Source: Leptospiraceae bacterium (GTDB taxonomy: Bacteria > Spirochaetota > Leptospiria > Turneriellales > Turneriellaceae). Taken from it: a stretch of DNA of 44,100 bases. Positions within the stretch are counted from its first letter, which is position 1, and the number at the start of each line of letters is the position of its first letter. The translations under genes and the position numbers were made by a program. The stretch covers positions 8,710-52,809 of the forward strand of contig JAGRNJ010000019.1 of assembly GCA_020440825.1 (NCBI GenBank). Direction: 5' to 3'. A model generated the notes under the pieces. The model worked only from the letters and a program-made list of their open reading frames with translations, made no database searches and was not told the DNA's origin. Positions 42,049-44,100 of the stretch are shown here, piece after piece.

Positions 42049-43800
42049 CTATTCGGGATTCGCGAGTACGGGTTTCTTTTCAAGTTTACTATCGATATAA
42101 CGAGCGCGCTTTGCTTCTTTTATCATGGGAATGCGCAGAAAAATAAAGCCATCCACGCAGTTGCCAAAATCTTCATCAATGCCGAAATCGAGAAAGCTTA
42201 CCCCGCCCGGTTCACATAATTCTGTATATTGTTTGTAGAGCGTGGGAACTGAAAACCCGAGGTGCTTAAGATTGGTTTTGAGCAGCTTGAAATCATCTTT
42301 ATAATTATCTGATGTGAAAATTTCATTCAGTTCCTGCAAACGTCTTTCGGTAAGCACATAACGGTTTTTAGATTCTGCAAGCTTGTTCTTATCGCCGAAC
42401 CATTTTCTGTAAAAGTAGACCAGTATATCTCTCGCCTTGGCATTATAAGACTGGCTAATAGAAACGGGCCCGAACAGATATTTAACCTGCGGATGACGGG
42501 CTAGAAATGCACCGATTCCGTGCCAGAGATAATCGAGTGCATAACTGTTCCAATATTTCTCTTGAACAAAACTTCTGCCCAATTCTACGGCATCGGGTAA
42601 AAAGTGCTCGAGCTCTTCTCCGAATCGGAATAGAGACGATGTATAAAGACCCGTCAGGGTCTGGTCTGGAATAATCTTCTCACAGATACCGAGTCGATAT
42701 GCACCTACGATCTCCATTTTGGCTTCATCCCATAAAACCAGATGCTTGTAAACCTGATCATAACGATCGAGATCAATTTTTTTACCGGTTCCTTCACCTA
42801 TCTTGCGAAAAGTAATTTCCCGTAATCGGCCTATTTCCCGCAGAACATTTGGTGAATCTGCATATTCAAGCAGTGATATTTTCATGCCGTCGTCTGTAGT
42901 GCCCAGCAGGTCTCCGTTTTTCAGTTCTTCGAGCATAAGGCGGCGATCAACCGGATGCACTACATTTTTCTCGGTCTTAAACAGACCCTTTTTGCCTTTT
43001 CCTATCTGGTAGACATGCTTTCTTAACAGCTGAACCCCCGTTCTTGGTTTTAAGGCACTGAATGCGGTTGGGGCAATATGATTGCCTATTTTGATCGTTA
43101 TCGTTTTGCCCCGCTGCCGAAAGATTTCTTTCGCGAGGGTGGCATAGGCCAGTCGGTTACTGAACACTCCGGTAGCATAAAAACGCAGACTGTTCTTTGC
43201 TTTAATGAAAACCGGTAAAACAGGAGCCGAATATTTTTGAATAAGGCGTATCACATTTTTACGCCAGAAGTCATCTTGCACTCCCTTAATGGTATAGCGT
43301 GATACCCGGGTTGACGGGAAAATGATCACTGCCTCTTCGTTTTTCAGGGCTTCAGCGATATTGGTTACCGAGCGACGGTTATCTGCCAGACTTGAATATC
43401 TCTCTAAAGGGATCATCAAGTCTACCAGAGAGTCAATTTCGGTCAGGTAATTATGTACGACGATTTTTACGTCGTGTCGAATTTCTTTAACTGCTTTGAG
43501 AAGAGCCAGGCCGTCAAGGGCTCCCAATGGGTGGTTTGAAACTATGATCAGGCGTCCCTGTGCAGGAATTCTTTGCTTTTCCCGCATTGAAACTGTATAT
43601 GAAAAATCCAGATCTTCAAACACATCTTCAATAAATTCAAAGTTTCTTTTGTCTTCATGTCTTTTGATCAGGTTTTCAATATCTCGAATTCTCAGGAATC
43701 TGACCAGCAATCCCAGGGAAAAACGATTCAGTTTTTTCCCAGATTTTTTTTGTTCTGACAGGCGTTTTTCTATGGCTGCCCGTAAATTATATGTTTTCAT
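42049..43800 (-). CDS. Bifunctional acyltransferase, OlsF-like (ornithine lipid)
   Basis: 583 aa. The N-terminal half (about 60-260) is a PlsC-type O-acyltransferase with SNHPLGALDG, here with five residues between His and Asp, and IIFPSTRVSR. The C-terminal half (about 295-530) is an OlsB/GNAT-type N-acyltransferase with LREIGRLREITFRK, DAVELGRSFVQEKYW and FGPVSISQSY. Fusions of this layout (OlsF) build ornithine or related amino-acid lipids from acyl donors. Two-domain order and length match OlsF; the amino acid used is not certain. ATG 43800 has GAGGATGG just upstream, at the foot of a bulged stem. Confidence 0.82.
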   Translation of the reverse strand: MKTYNLRAAIEKRLSEQKKSGKKLNRFSLGLLVRFLRIRDIENLIKRHEDKRNFEFIEDVFEDLDFSYTVSMREKQRIPAQGRLIIVSNHPLGALDGLALLKAVKEIRHDVKIVVHNYLTEIDSLVDLMIPLERYSSLADNRRSVTNIAEALKNEEAVIIFPSTRVSRYTIKGVQDDFWRKNVIRLIQKYSAPVLPVFIKAKNSLRFYATGVFSNRLAYATLAKEIFRQRGKTITIKIGNHIAPTAFSALKPRTGVQLLRKHVYQIGKGKKGLFKTEKNVVHPVDRRLMLEELKNGDLLGTTDDGMKISLLEYADSPNVLREIGRLREITFRKIGEGTGKKIDLDRYDQVYKHLVLWDEAKMEIVGAYRLGICEKIIPDQTLTGLYTSSLFRFGEELEHFLPDAVELGRSFVQEKYWNSYALDYLWHGIGAFLARHPQVKYLFGPVSISQSYNAKARDILVYFYRKWFGDKNKLAESKNRYVLTERRLQELNEIFTSDNYKDDFKLLKTNLKHLGFSVPTLYKQYTELCEPGGVSFLDFGIDEDFGNCVDGFIFLRIPMIKEAKRARYIDSKLEKKPVLANPE

Positions 43801-43811
43801 AATCCATCCTC

Positions 43812-43854
43812 GTGTCTATATTTCGCCAATAAGCGAAACATAGAATAAAGACAC
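43812..43854 (-). promoter_or_regulatory. Bulged 15-bp stem directly before the OlsF-like ribosome site
   Basis: In the minus-strand transcript, GTGTC, a 7-nt bulge, TATGTTTCGC, a 6-nt loop, GCGAAATATA and GACAC fold into 10 + 5 bp (one G-U pair). The 3' arm ends one base before GAGGATGG, the ribosome site. It could control translation or be a protein-binding site. Confidence 0.5.
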
Positions 43855-44100
43855 AGGATGGCAAGCTTTTTTAAAGCTCTAGTCTACAGATTCAAAACTA
43901 TACCCACGAGCTGCGGGGCCATAGCAGGCATCAGAGTCTTTGCTAAGGTACGCGGGATATTTTCTGTCTTCTTTCAATATGGGTATCGGGCGGGGACCAG
44001 CCCAGCCATTCCCGGGAGTAAAATGGGTGTAACAGATTTGTATTGATTGGCCAATAGTTAAGCCCGAGGCTGACTTTGTTACCTTGGTAATAATAGCTTC
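43855..44100. other. Noncoding right end of the window
   Basis: 246 bp beyond the OlsF-like leader. A 62-codon plus-strand frame (43858-44046) shows no convincing gene features. AGCTTT and AAAGCT face each other at 43864-43878 around a short T tract. I see no RNA gene or clear promoter. Confidence 0.4.

Noticed and set aside
43858-44046. 62-codon plus-strand frame at the right end
   Set aside because: No recognisable domain and no clear ribosome site; overlaps the likely upstream region of the OlsF-like gene.
1-44100. CRISPR arrays, tRNA or rRNA genes, insertion sequences
   Set aside because: No regularly spaced direct repeats, no tRNA cloverleaf pattern and no transposase-like frames were noticed on reading both strands; a dedicated RNA scan was not possible.

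Overview
The window reads as chromosomal DNA of a diderm bacterium, most likely a spirochaete of the Leptospirales or a close relative. The pointers are a DUF2225 zinc-ribbon protein, several short beta-barrel outer membrane proteins, a LolA lipoprotein carrier, a loose spirochaete-type lipobox, an RsfS/LCP-like/YqeK cluster, a RimO-PgsA-PgpA cluster, and an orphan PAS-Fis regulator beside gatC. No rRNA, tRNA, CRISPR array, transposase or phage gene was seen. Taxonomy is inferred from gene content and order, without a database search. GC looks moderate and even, with no clear transferred island.

Layout. 1-4.2 kb: a DUF2225 protein, a 54-aa protein with a perfect Shine-Dalgarno, and a large OmpA-type surface protein. 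4.2-7.2 kb (-): coiled-coil membrane protein, yqeK, LCP-like protein and rsfS, ending in a terminator. 7.3-8.8 kb: aldehyde dehydrogenase. 8.9-12.5 kb (-): a tight five-gene operon of three secreted beta-barrels and two unknown proteins. 12.5-20 kb (+): a long leader, class Ia ribonucleotide reductase (nrdA, nrdB), a thioredoxin-fold lipoprotein, yggS, an O-antigen ligase-like protein and another beta-barrel. 20-27.6 kb (-): lolA, rodZ-like and rimO, then pgsA, pgpA, a coiled-coil protein, the PAS-Fis regulator, gatC and a methyltransferase. 27.7-31.4 kb (+): a DJ-1 family protein, a coiled-coil repeat protein, a membrane TPR protein with an Mrr-like tail, and a protein with a degenerate ParA-like P-loop. 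31.4-32.6 kb (-): a DUF6498-like membrane gene broken at two homopolymers and a Cys-rich repeat protein. 32.8-34.3 kb: an alkaline phosphatase superfamily enzyme. 34.3-37.3 kb (-): long-chain acyl-CoA synthetase plus a BASS transporter. 38.2-41.5 kb (+): CitE-like lyase, acyl-CoA ligase and MarR regulator. 41.5-43.8 kb (-): a small membrane protein and an OlsF-like bifunctional acyltransferase, the latter with a structured leader and a textbook terminator.

Much of the window serves the envelope: phospholipid (PgsA, PgpA), ornithine-lipid-like (OlsF-like), lipoprotein (LolA), polysaccharide (O-antigen ligase-like) and shape (RodZ-like) functions, plus many outer membrane proteins. The most unusual material is the 28.3-31.4 kb cluster of a heptad-repeat protein, a TPR/nuclease-fold fusion and a pseudo-ParA protein, together with several RNA-level signals: the hairpin covering the OmpA start, the nrd leader, and the bulged stem abutting the olsF-like ribosome site.
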